Assembly (NCBI GenBank): GCA_013399015.1
Contig: VWZX01002368.1
Span: 62,001-126,000 of the forward strand
Length of the DNA: 64,000 nt
Reading direction: 5' to 3'
From: Galbula dea
Lineage: Eukaryota > Chordata > Aves > Piciformes > Galbulidae
Positions within the stretch are counted from its first letter, which is position 1; each line of letters begins with the position of its first letter. The translations under genes were made by a program, and so were the position numbers. This document shows positions 25,382 through 34,575 of the stretch, piece after piece. The notes beneath the pieces were generated by a model that had not been told where the DNA came from, searched no databases, and saw only the letters and a list, made by a program, of their open reading frames with translations.

Positions 25382-25504
25382 TGACCTCAGCCTAAATAGA
25401 GAAGATATCTAAAGAGGGATTCACTTGCCTGAGGTGGCAGAGTTCAGAACTGAAGACAAATTTCCCAATTCTCACACCAATGCCTTAACCATAAAGCTAA
25501 CCCT
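25382..25504 (-). repeat. Decayed MIR/CORE-SINE with tRNA-like head
   Basis: On the minus strand: AGCTTTATGGTTAAGGCATT (tRNA-derived head with A-box trace), a B-box-like TTCAGTTCTGAAC, then CTCTGCCACCTCAGGCAAGT and the end of the core. The order agrees with CORE-SINE/MIR 5' structure. Highly diverged. Confidence 0.5.
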
Positions 25505-26326
25505 CTGCAGACCTCTACTTTTATCCTTCATAACTTTTTAAAAAACATTCCTATAGGGCTTCATTTTCTCATTGCTTTGACTGAGCACAAGGGTGAATTA
25601 CTGGAGGGCAGGCAACTAGATGAATTGTATTTGAGTTATACTACAGGAGGAAAATATGTCTGTCCTTTAACAGTGAAAGATGCATTTTTCATTCAGGTAG
25701 CTCAAAAACAAATTCTTTTTCATTATATATTGAATGTAGCTAAAAGTGAACATATTTCCTTATACACCTATGCTCACAGAAAGCAAAGGCAGTGTAATGT
25801 GCCCATCCAGTTCATCTTATGCAGCTTGTTAGGAGCTTCCTCTCTCTGTGTCTTTCCCATGATTTCTTCAAACTTGACAAAGGTATTTGTCCTCACTGAG
25901 CACAGAGACCAAACTGGAAATACAGTGATTTTAAAGGCAAGTTTATGCTGAGTTTTCCAAATGTAACACCACTAAAATATTACCTATCCTTGAAATGCAA
26001 GGCTTTTCATTGCACATTAATAAAAGCAATTTTGTCATAAACTGACAAGTAAATCTTTTATTAAACCTGTTGGAATTCACTGTTAAATAACAACATGTTA
26101 TGTTCAACGTGTATATCCTTAAAACTCTGCACATACATAAACCATCAGATCTTGCAACATGAGTGGGTCAATTTCTTTTTTACTACCATTACTAAATCTG
26201 CTGTATAATGTGCTGCACTGAGGCTCAGCTTCTCACCATCCAGGTTTCTTCCATATATGCTCATTAACATATATGCAAATTAGCTTAAAGTGAGTAAATA
26301 GCAGGTATCACCCATATTGAGCTCAC
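25505..26326. other. Unique sequence without recognised gene
   Basis: A 124-codon plus frame (25577-25951) is open but shows no domain. Its product has no recognisable family features, so I take it as a chance frame. Confidence 0.45.
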
Positions 26327-26772
26327 TGTTGCGGTCAATTGACCAAAGCCGGTCTCTAAATCTACATGTTCAGATGGATGGGGGAGAGAAAATACAATGA
26401 AAGGCTCATGGATTGAGCTAAGGACAAGGCGAGATCACTCAACAGTTACCATCATGGGCAAACAGACTCAGCTTGGGGAAATTAATTTATTACCAATCAA
26501 GTCAGAGTAGGATAATGAGAAATAAACCCAAATCTTAAAACACATTCCCCCCACTCCTCCCTTCTTCCCCCGTCTTAATTTTATTCACAGTTTCTTTACC
26601 TCCTCCTGGAAGTTTTCCTGTGCCACAGGGAATGGGAGTTGCAGTACGTTCATCACATGTCTCTGCCACTCCTTCCTCCTCAGGGTAAGGACTCCTCACA
26701 CTTTCTCCTGCTCCAGTGTCTCTGGTGTCTCTCTCACAGGAGACAGTTCTCCACAAAATACTCCAACATGGG
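26327..26772 (+). mobile_element. ERV LTR, family A, 5' part only
   Basis: Starts TGTTGCGGTCAATTGACC, a decayed version of the TGTGGTGGGTTGACCC start seen intact in the copy at 59279-60111. It continues with the same landmarks: GGGGGAGAGAAAATACAATG, CAACAGTTACCATCATGGGC, GAAATTAATTTATTACCAAT and CTCCTTCCTCCTCAGGG. It stops after about 446 bp at CAACATGGG, where LTR B begins; the 3' half is absent. ERV class is not determined. Only the non-coding LTR is present, with no gag, pol or env remnants. Confidence 0.8.
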
Positions 26773-27045
26773 TGTGGTGGTTTGGCCCAGGCCTTTTCCC
26801 TGGTAACCAGCTTGTAATCAGGGAAGTGGTCAGAAGTTCCCAGTATTCCACACGATTTTTATTTAACTGGGGGTATAAATAAGAAGGGCAGAAGCTTTCT
26901 CACTCTCTTCCTTCTGGTGGCTCGGAAGACACAGGTTCTCTGCTATCGGTACTGCCTGTGTGGGGGTGAGGCCTTGTAGGCCTTGGGAAGCAGCAGTTCC
27001 TGAATTTCTAGAGGAGTTGTGAGATTTATTCCTTTAAGCCTACAC
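26773..27045 (+). mobile_element. Short ERV LTR, family B, with TATA box
   Basis: Begins TGTGGTGGTTTGGCCCAGGC and has a clear TATA box (GGGTATAAATAAG, TATA at 26874) about 100 bp in, followed by TCTCACTCTCTTCCTTCTGG, as in the U3/R part of a short LTR. A probable end is the CCTACACA near 27038-27045, giving about 270 bp, but no matching target duplication was found, so the 3' edge is uncertain. It shares only its first eight bases with LTR A. Confidence 0.6.
26874..26881 (+). promoter_or_regulatory. TATA box of LTR B
   Basis: TATAAATA about 100 bp from the LTR start, the usual place for a retroviral promoter. It could still drive plus-strand transcription outward towards 27.1 kb. This is inferred from sequence alone. 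Confidence 0.5.
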
Positions 27046-27100
27046 ATCTGTTTGTCACCATATCCATCAGATGTCCTTAGATTTGCTCAGATACCACTAT

Positions 27101-27382
27101 CACAGAATCACAGAATATTAGGAGTTGGAAGGGACCTCAAAAGATCATCTAGTCCAACCCCCCTGACAGAGAAGGATTCCCTAGACCAGGTCACACAGAA
27201 GCACATCCAGACAGGTTTTGAATACCTCCATAGAAGGAGACTCCACAACCTCTCTGGGCAGCCTGTTCCAGTGCTCTGTCACCTGAATTGGGAAAAAATT
27301 TCTATGTGTATTCACACGGAATCTCCTATGCTTCAGCTTAAAACCACTGCCCCTTGTCCTCTCTGCTCGGATTTGTTTTTCC
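27101..27382 (-). mobile_element. CR1 LINE, 5'-truncated, ORF2 C-terminus plus 3' end
   Basis: The 3' end reads on the plus strand as CACAGAATCACAGAATATTA. An in-frame minus ORF (27387 to 27181, 68 codons) encodes the conserved CR1 ORF2 C-terminus, with RTRGSGFKLKHRRF, VTEHWNRLPREVVESPS and FKTCLDVLLCDLV before the stop. It is a typical dead-on-arrival truncated insertion of about 280 bp, with the reading frame still open, so relatively young among the copies here. It lies about 55 bp beyond LTR B. Confidence 0.92.
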
Positions 27383-28070
27383 AGCACAAAGCAAGCATGT
27401 GAGTGGGATCACTTTTGCTAGACCTTGCAACTCAGCCATGCACTGGACCCACAGCCAGGCTTTCTGAATTGTTAAACTGTTTGTAAGACCTCTAGCATAT
27501 TCAGCTCCTGTTCCCCAACTACTAGGACTCTGTGCAGCCAGCCTTCCTATTCTGGGTATGAGAGAACTTCCAGAGGCCAGGAACAGCATGGATGTGCCCA
27601 AACGTTGCCAGTAAGCCTCAGAGAACAGTTAGCTTCAAGGTTCTGGCACTTTTGGGATAACTACTATAGATACAGTTTCCTATTTATTCTCAGAAAGCAG
27701 CAAATAAAGCTCTTAGGAAATTTAGAAGCACAATTATGCAAAGAACTGAAGGTTCCCTCTAAGCTGTCCCTGTGTTCTTGCTCATATCTGCCACTGAATT
27801 TTCATCATATTGCAAGATTCATCATTTCATCTCTCTTCCTTCTGCTTTTTTATTTCCAGACAGGTTCTTTAGTTGCTGTCTAACAGGAATACAGCTTCCA
27901 GGGTTTACATCCTTGGTGCTAGGTGTCATGTGTGTCATGCTTTGGCCAGCCCAGAAGAGTCATCATTTAACTCTCTGAACTTTGGAGAGTTGGTTGGCTT
28001 GAGGTTTTAACTGTATAGAAAAGTATCTTTGTTGGCATGCATAACTGGGAGTAGTGAAGGAGATGCAGAC
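27383..28070. other. Unique sequence without recognised gene
   Basis: Open frames of 68-92 codons occur on both strands without recognisable domains. Confidence 0.45.
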
Positions 28071-28150
28071 ATCGAATCATTGAATCATAGAATACTTTCG
28101 GTTGGAAGGGACCTTTAAAGGTCATCTGACTAATCCCCCTTGCATTAATA
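28071..28150 (-). repeat. CR1 LINE 3' end fragment
   Basis: Plus strand shows GAATCATTGAATCATAGAAT, GGTTGGAAGGGACCTTTAAA and GGTCATCTGACTAATCCCCC, the reversed CR1 3' end of the 'AATCATAGAATCATTGA' subtype. About 80 bp only. Confidence 0.85.
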
Positions 28151-28998
28151 CCCCCTCAATTTCCTATCTTTAAAATAGGGATAAAAAATACATCCTCTGT
28201 CTATTCAAAGTATGTCTCTTCTCCTTTCTTCATACAGCACCTCACATTATGGGACCACCAGTTGCAGGAAGGGCCCTCAGTAAAGTTCAAACAATAAAGA
28301 TAATATGCCCTAGATGGAATTATTTGAGGAAAGAGAGTGCTTAATTGTACCAATGTTTCAAAAACTATATATGCACAAAAGGCTTTTAAAAATAATTGTG
28401 TTTATTTTTAATCTTATTTGCCAGTCTTATCTTTTAAATAGTCAGAGATAGTACCAATATAATCTGGCAAAAGCAAGACTAATTTAATGGGAAGAGTAGA
28501 TAAAGTGTCCAGATGCATGTCCAGCATGTAAATTGAAGGAATTGCTTTATTGTGCTTGCCAGATATAGTGAAGAAAAGTGTGAAATATCTTAATGAGACA
28601 ATTGTTAAAACTTAGGGACTTGGTATGTCTCATGCATGGCTAACAATATCAAAGGACACAGAAGATAAAGATCTATATTCTTCCAAAGTAATACAGCGAC
28701 TGGGAGACGTGGGCTAATAAACGCTGAACTAAGGATGACGTGAATATCATAAACAAGTCATTGTCCAGAGAGTGCTCTCAGAGTTCATGATACATGTTCT
28801 AAATCAAGAAGCTCATAAAAAGTACTGATAGACAATTCCACTGGGAGAGACAGATCAAGAAGGGCCTGTGGAGGCACCATCAATAATACAGCTGCTACGA
28901 ATAGATCAGAAACAGACCACCACCATTCACAGTTCAAGACCAAGTGCATTAAATGAAAGTCTTAGCTGGGGAAGGAATTCAAAAGTAAGAGCAGACAT
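28151..28998. other. Unique sequence without recognised gene
   Basis: No gene, RNA or transposon recognised. Confidence 0.5.
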
Positions 28999-29056
28999 AT
29001 GGGAGCCAGTATTTGTATCTTGTTCTGCTGTCTGACCTTGGAGAAGTTATTTTGGG
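28999..29056 (+). repeat. MIR-like CORE-SINE fragment
   Basis: TGGGAGCCAGTATTTGTATC, then TGTTCTGCTGTCTGACCTTG and GAGAAGTTATTT match the amniote CORE order 'GGGAGCCAGGACTCCTGGGT... GCTGTGTGACCTTGGGCAAGT'. Short and diverged. Confidence 0.5.
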
Positions 29057-29656
29057 CTTAAACCTGAAAAGCACTGACCAGTCTGTTCCTAAACTAACAA
29101 AGCCTTTAGAAACATGCCTTGCCAAAACTATTTCTTGCAGGCAGAGAAGGTGCTTCTCACCAAGGACAGAGCCTGCCAAAGTACTCTGTTATGAATTGTA
29201 AGGATGGCATCTGTTCTCTAAGCTGTATTTGCACTGGCTGTGAATCACACCATCAGTCTGAGTAGGCACTGGCAGATCACACTCAAATCTCATCTGCATG
29301 CACAGCACTGAAACCCCCAAAGGGGATCAGGCTTCTACAAAATACCTCTGCCAGCTTTTCTTATGTCTCTCTGCACCCAGCTTGTGGATCTCCTATCCCA
29401 CCTCCTGGCCCCTTTTGAAGGCTTGCAAGGGGGTGTGGTTGGAGCTTCTCTGCTAAGTGACTGTGAGTGTGCCTCCACTCACCAGGGATGCTCCAGGACC
29501 TGCATGTCCCTCCAGACCCAGCTGTATGGGCTCCTCCAGACATCCCCTATGAAACCCTCACCTCCATTCATCTCTCAAAGTCCCATAAAGGAAACACACA
29601 TCTAAGCACAGTTAAGCTCAGGCTATATAGTTTCTGAACCAGATTCCTCTCTGTCT
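29057..29656. other. Unique sequence, GC-richer patch at 29340-29580
   Basis: Between 29340 and 29580 the base composition rises in GC and frames are open on both strands (80 codons plus at 29363, 60 codons minus at 29543). I recognise neither product. An exon of an unannotated transcript is possible but unsupported. Confidence 0.4.
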
Positions 29657-29732
29657 CATATCAATTCTACTGCAGGATAACACTATTGATTTTAGTGGAG
29701 GTACTGCTGATTTAAACAAGGTTGAATAAGAG
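29657..29732 (+). repeat. Ancient amniote repeat fragment
   Basis: CTATTGATTTTAGTGGAGGT then ACTGCTGATTTAAACAAGGT resembles the old 'CATTGACTTCAGTGGAGTTACTCCTGATTTACACCAGTGTAACTGAGAG' repeat found widely in reptile genomes (recalled; family name not known to me). Confidence 0.45.
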
Positions 29733-29750
29733 GAGAGCACTGGTGACCCC

Positions 29751-29860
29751 TGTAAGATGGGGATAATAATCTTTACCTACAACCCAAGGGAAATGTGAAA
29801 CTTGATTAATTAGTATTGTAAATCTCTGTGAGATCCTACCAGTCTATAAATTAATTCAAA
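29751..29860 (+). repeat. MIR-like CORE-SINE, 3' half
   Basis: TAAGATGGGGATAATAATCT is a clear match to the MIR 'TAAAATGGGGATAATAAT' box. It is followed by ACTTGATTAATTAGTATTGT and CTCTGTGAGATCCTACCAGT, matching the reptile-type MIR end 'TTTGTAAAGTGCTTTGAGATCCTTGGATGAAAG'. One of the best preserved MIR pieces here. Confidence 0.65.
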
Positions 29861-32384
29861 TGGCACCAGAGAGAGGACATAAAATTGTTCTTCTTACAAA
29901 AGGTAAAAAATACAGACAAGGAGGAACAAGTGGAGTACTGATGCAAACATTTAAACATTGCAGTGTGAGTGCATTTCAATCCCCATTCCAGAAAAAGGGT
30001 TTGAGAAACGTATAAGACATAGAATGGTTTCACTCCTGTAAGTAAGATTCCCTGACAATTTTTTTTAAAGAAATTGCTGTCAATACAGCCCAGAGAAGTT
30101 CACAAAAGAGTCTGTTTTAAGTTTAGTCAATTAAAGATGCAAGAAAAAGAACTTTAGACATCATTGACCCAGATATTCTGTGGCATTTATATTCATAAAA
30201 GAACAGAATATGGACACAATGAATTGCAAGAAAAATTCCCAATACAGATGGTTAACTTGCCATTCTGCCCTTCAATAGTGCAGAAGTCGGAAAGGTGATG
30301 GAGTCAGATGTAGAAGGCTATTCCCTGATCAAGGAAGAAGAGTGTGATATTTAATAATAATGAGAAAGGAAGATTTTTTTAAAGCTGTTGGAGTGTCAAA
30401 ATGGTGTTCCAATGGAGCAGTATCTCCCAGAGGATGCACTCTGTAGAGACAACCAAGCACATTTCTGAAAGCTCAGTAAGACACCCCAAATTATTTGCAC
30501 ACCCAAATATTTAAATGCACATATGTTTTGCACTGGATTAGCTACTCCCACAGCAGTATGTAAGGACTCCAAGTGGAACAAGGCTCTTTTTTTTATTGTG
30601 CTACACACAAACAAATGGCACAAAGACCAAAAGCTTAGAATGTCCTTCTCCCAAGAGACTGACAATGTGTTCAGTCATGCTCTGCAGTTTGTTTCTCTCC
30701 ACTGACCATAAAGAAAGTACTGGGTGACTTTTTGAATGACTTCAGCAGCCAAATTAGGTTCCTAAAATGGGGCTTTAAAGGCCATTTCACATTCTCAAGA
30801 GGTCATGTTTGAAAATAATACCTGAAAATTAGTCAGGCTCCTAAAAAGGCTAATAAAATCTCACCTGCTGAATTCCTTAGGTAGTGAGTGTTTTGTTTTT
30901 TTGTTGGACTGTTTGTATCTTTGTTTGTTTTTTAACTCTTGCCACCTGCTGTTCCCCAAACCTAGCAGGAAGCCAAGCAAAAATTTTCAGTGTACCTGCA
31001 TGAATTGAAAGCTCTCTGGGGAAACAGCAGAGTTCCTCTTCATTGAGATGATTCCTAGCTCAAGTAAATTTGAAGAAGCAAAAGAAAACGCTCATCCATG
31101 AGCCATCATCATCAAACCAATGACCAACTCAGAGCTGGTTAAAGCTCACACTCCTCATTGAGTCCCATATAGTTTAAGGATGTCTATAATATATAAAGAT
31201 GGTAAGTCAAGACAGCTGTAGATCCAAATAACTAACTAGGAGAAGCATTGCTAGCTTAATTTGCAGCACCACATTAATGAGCTAGTACTTTTGCTGTGGG
31301 TTTTGAATGTATTTCCCGCTGTATAGTATGATTTTTGCCTCTAAAGAGACCTAGCTTCCTTCACCCTGATGTCCATTGCCACCTATTTTTAGTTAAGAGC
31401 TCTGTGAACACAATTACAGATATAAGGGTGTTAGTTCCACAGTCATCTATCTGTCTTGTAACTAGTAATCTTAACTTCACAAGTGACCAGGCCAGTGTGA
31501 TCAGGCTTCCTTATGTATATCAAAAATCTTTGTTGATGAGGCATTTTAATACTAGTTGTGTTGTAAAGAACCATTGTTGGATATATGGTTCTCAGGCAGT
31601 GTTAAAAGGCCACCCGAGCAGCAGCTGAAAGCATCAGTATTTTTCAACTGCATCCTGTGATCAGTGTGCTATTTCAGGTGTAACCCAGGACTAAAAACAA
31701 GCAGACCATGCAATAGTTGAATATTTCTTTGGAAAAGTCTTTGAAACAGATAACCTCAAAAGACTTTTGTAACAAAAAAAACCCCAAAACATTATTTATT
31801 AGCACTGAGCCCCTCAGCAAGGGACTATACCTGGATCATAACCCCAAAATCTCTATGATCTGTGTGATTCTTCCACCTTAAGAATGAAATGCATTTGCAA
31901 AGCAACATGAGGAAGCTTCTCTGATATTGGCTTGTGTAAGTAATTACATAGAGAAGGCTGGGCTTTGGACTGTGAGTCAGGCACTTTCCCTCTTCTTCCT
32001 GCCTGGGGATCTGAGTCTGCAAGTGTAAGCAGACCTTTCAATGGCTTGTCTAGATAAAAAGACATGTACAGCACCTAAGGCAACTGGAAAACAAAAGCTA
32101 GACTTCAATATACCTCTTACAAATAGATTATTCCATTCCAAAGGGTATCTGATCTTCCTAATGATGGACAAGGGACACTGATGAATTAAAATAAAAAAGA
32201 GATAACATACTATTGCAAAGATGTTTAAAAGTAGCATAATGTCTCAGGCAATAGAATCCCTTCTTAATACACTCCTGTGGCAGAGAAAGTGTACCTGTAC
32301 ATGTCAAATACTGCTGCTTCTGCTTACACACATTGTCTTTAGGACTTGTGAAGGTTTAGATTTTGAAAATTTCTATGGTGGCTT
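29861..32384. other. Unique sequence with a T-rich patch
   Basis: A T-rich (TTTG)n-like tract lies at 30891-30932. Open frames up to 97 codons (31335-31628 plus) lack recognisable domains. No transposon recognised. Confidence 0.5.
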
Positions 32385-32625
32385 TTGGTACCTCAGTTTC
32401 TTCATCTGTAATATCTTGGCACATTGTTGTTTCTTATATAGCAATAGTGCCTAGAGGCAAACCAGCTCAGCATCCCCTTGTGCTTTGGTAAGACATGGAA
32501 AATTACAGTCTCTGCTCTAAAGCTTAAAATTGTTTATCTTCATTATAGACCTCTTACTGAGCTTAATGTTTCTGAAGTGCTTAGAAAGCCTGCAGTGAAA
32601 GGTGGGTTATAAATGCAAGGAGTAG
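32385..32625 (+). repeat. Composite of ancient repeats: MIR core, another old element, MIR end
   Basis: GGTACCTCAGTTTCTTCATC (32387-32406) is a MIR core box. At 32432-32541 a different old element follows, recalled as the amniote 'GCACCTAGAGGCCCCAATCA... GACAGTCCCTGCCCCAAAGAGCTTACAATCTAA' repeat; here GTGCCTAGAGGCAAACCAGC and TACAGTCTCTGCTCTAAAGC. At 32573-32622 GAAGTGCTTAGAAAGCCTGC and GGTGGGTTATAAATGCAAGG match a MIR 3' end. The order suggests an old element inserted inside a MIR before birds diverged, or two neighbouring fragments. Confidence 0.5.
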
Positions 32626-33189
32626 TCCAATGATAATAGGTTTCTTTGATTGAGGTAAAATCACAAACAAATATGCAGTGTGGTGCATTAAAAGTAAAGA
32701 TAAAACCAAGGATTTAGTAATCAGCTATCATCAAACTAAAGAAAAATATCTCTGTCACCAAGGACTGTGGCTAGAAAGTGATGGGTGGACTTCAGTTCAA
32801 AAGTTCAATTATACAATTTCAGATTCAAAGGAAACTTCAGCTCAGCTATTGCCTAGCGATACGATTACTGAAACCTTGAAGGAATGAAATTGAATTTAAG
32901 CTGAGTGTAGAAGCAGTAACTTACCAGGTGGAGTACTCAGAAAGCATTAACCCTGTAATTGCCATTGGCAAAGTAGAATTGATTAATGCAACAGTGGCTT
33001 ATTTCTGAAGATATCAGTCAATTTCTAACTCATAACACAGAAAAAATATCCTTTCAACTTAAACATTGCTCAAACACAGGATTGAATTTTGTCCAAAGCC
33101 TATGGAAAATTTCTCCATCTTGAATATTTGACAGAAGAATTTTTCTCCTGATCCAGTCAGAGGTCCATCTAATCCTGGGTCCCCAATGA
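32626..33189. other. Unique sequence without recognised gene
   Basis: A 69-codon plus frame (32678-32887) has no recognisable domain. Confidence 0.45.
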
Positions 33190-33381
33190 CAGTGGTGGTG
33201 AGACACAGGAATAACTTGCCCAGAGAAGCTGTGGAAGCCCCATCCCTGTAAGTGTTCAAGGCCAGGTTTAATGGGGCTTTCAGCCACCTGAACTATTGAA
33301 AGATGTGCTTCCCCATGGCAGAGGGAGTTAGCTACATGATTTTTAAAAGATCCCTTCCAACCCAAACCATTCTGTGATTCT
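33190..33381 (+). mobile_element. CR1 LINE 3' fragment, sense
   Basis: Contains GGTGGTGAGACACAGGAATA, CTTGCCCAGAGAAGCTGTGG and TGTTCAAGGCCAGGTTTAAT (ORF2 C-terminus, now with stops), then the 3' untranslated part ending ATCCCTTCCAACCC and ACCATTCTGTGATTC. A 162-codon minus frame (33054-33542) is antisense to this element and is not a gene. Confidence 0.88.
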
Positions 33382-33610
33382 GGAGTCTTCCAGTGACTAC
33401 ATGGAACTCTACTGTACAGTATGTAATTCTCGAGTACCAGCTGTCCAGCCACAGTAGGGGAAGGCAGGAGACAATAAGCTGAACCTGAATTCTGGAGATA
33501 CTTATTCAATTCCAGTGTCTTGTACAGGTTTGAATGTTCCATGTTTAAGTCCAGGTTTGGAGGTGTCCCCCCCCCTGTAGTTTGTAAAAAGGAAATTCCA
33601 GAATTGATTC

Positions 33611-33727
33611 TGAATCATAGAATACCAGCTTGGAAGGGAGCTCAAGGACTGTCTGGTCCAACGTTTCTTGGCACAAGCACAGTCCAGACAAGATGGTCAG
33701 ATCCTAACAGTGTCCAATGTTGGGGGA
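33611..33727 (-). repeat. CR1 LINE 3' end fragment, antisense
   Basis: Plus strand GAATCATAGAATACCAGCTT, GGAAGGGAGCTCAAGGACTG, TCTGGTCCAACGTTTCTTGG and GTGTCCAATGTTGGGG follow the reversed CR1 3' end of a subtype different from the neighbour at 33190. The two lie 229 bp apart in opposite orientation. Confidence 0.85.
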
Positions 33728-34373
33728 AAAAAATCTGATTCCGCTTTGTATGTGAGCTGGAAACCAGGCAGGACATACTACAGTTTTTCAAAGTGTCAGT
33801 ACATGTCCTGGTTAGATAACTGAATCAAGATTCAAATACAATGTGTGAACAAACTGTAAAGGGCAACAGTCCTGACTGACCACTGACCAAGTGCAACCTT
33901 TCATGGGCATAAAGATTTAGCTCTCCCAAAATTAAGAAATAAGATATGGCTGTTCCTGTGGGAAGTAGCTGGATGACCCCTCGAAGATGACAGCTTGGAG
34001 CAATGACCACACCTTTGATGCCAGAGGAACTGCCAATATAAATAAATCCTGGACTGTTGGCGAACATGGCACTCAGAGAAAAGCTCTTAATCTCAACAGA
34101 CAGCTGGGATAAACATTTATAAAAGAAACATTTTCAAAAGACTAGGCAGATTATAAAGGCACCAGGAGTCACTGAAATCTTGTTAAACATTGTTCACTGC
34201 ATTACTTTAGATTTTAGTTTGAACTTACACTGTCAGATAAATTCCATTTATCTCCTGAATGCTTTTCTCACCATGAGTGTTTGTTGCTATAAATTCACAC
34301 CTTCACAGTAGATTTACATTTTGTCCTTGATCAAGACAAAGATAATGCTCAGCTTCAATCATTCTAAGGCACC
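33728..34373. other. Unique sequence without recognised gene
   Basis: An 80-codon minus frame (33825-34067) shows no family features. Confidence 0.45.
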
Positions 34374-34387
34374 TTTTTTTTTTTTTT
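34374..34387. repeat. T14 homopolymer
   Basis: Uninterrupted run of 14 T. It could be the reverse-strand poly-A of an old retrocopy, but no body is recognised. Confidence 0.85.
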
Positions 34388-34410
34388 CTACTTAGCTGGG
34401 TCAGTGTTTC

Positions 34411-34477
34411 TTAGTGTGACACTGAAAACACAGGTTATGGTGTTCAAACATTAGTGTAGGAAAACACAGGTTATGGT
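34411..34477. repeat. Imperfect tandem duplication, about 36-40 bp unit
   Basis: TTAGTGTGACACTGAAAACA at 34411 and TTAGTGTAGGAAAACACAGG at 34451 start the two copies. An 18-bp core (GAAAACACAGGTTATGGT) is exact in both (34424-34441 and 34460-34477). The second copy lacks about 4 bp. Confidence 0.8.
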
Positions 34478-34513
34478 CTTACATGTAAGGGATCGAACTA
34501 GTTCCCAGACTTC

Positions 34514-34575
34514 CAGTGTGATCCTGGAAAAGCTACATTTCGACCCCCTGTGCACCTATAAAATCAGGAAACAAA
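34514..34575 (+). repeat. MIR-like CORE-SINE fragment
   Basis: CAGTGTGATCCTGGAAAAGC then TACATTTCGACCCCCTGTGC and ACCTATAAAATCAGG match 'GTGTGACCTTGGGCAAGTCACTT... CTGTGCCTCAGTTTCC.. TCTGTAAAATGGGG' in order. Confidence 0.5.

Noticed and set aside
27181..27387. 68-codon minus frame as a host gene
   Set aside because: It is the C-terminal end of CR1 ORF2, part of a truncated LINE.
33054..33542. 162-codon minus-strand open frame as a gene
   Set aside because: It runs antisense through a sense CR1 3' fragment (33190-33381), which explains its length.
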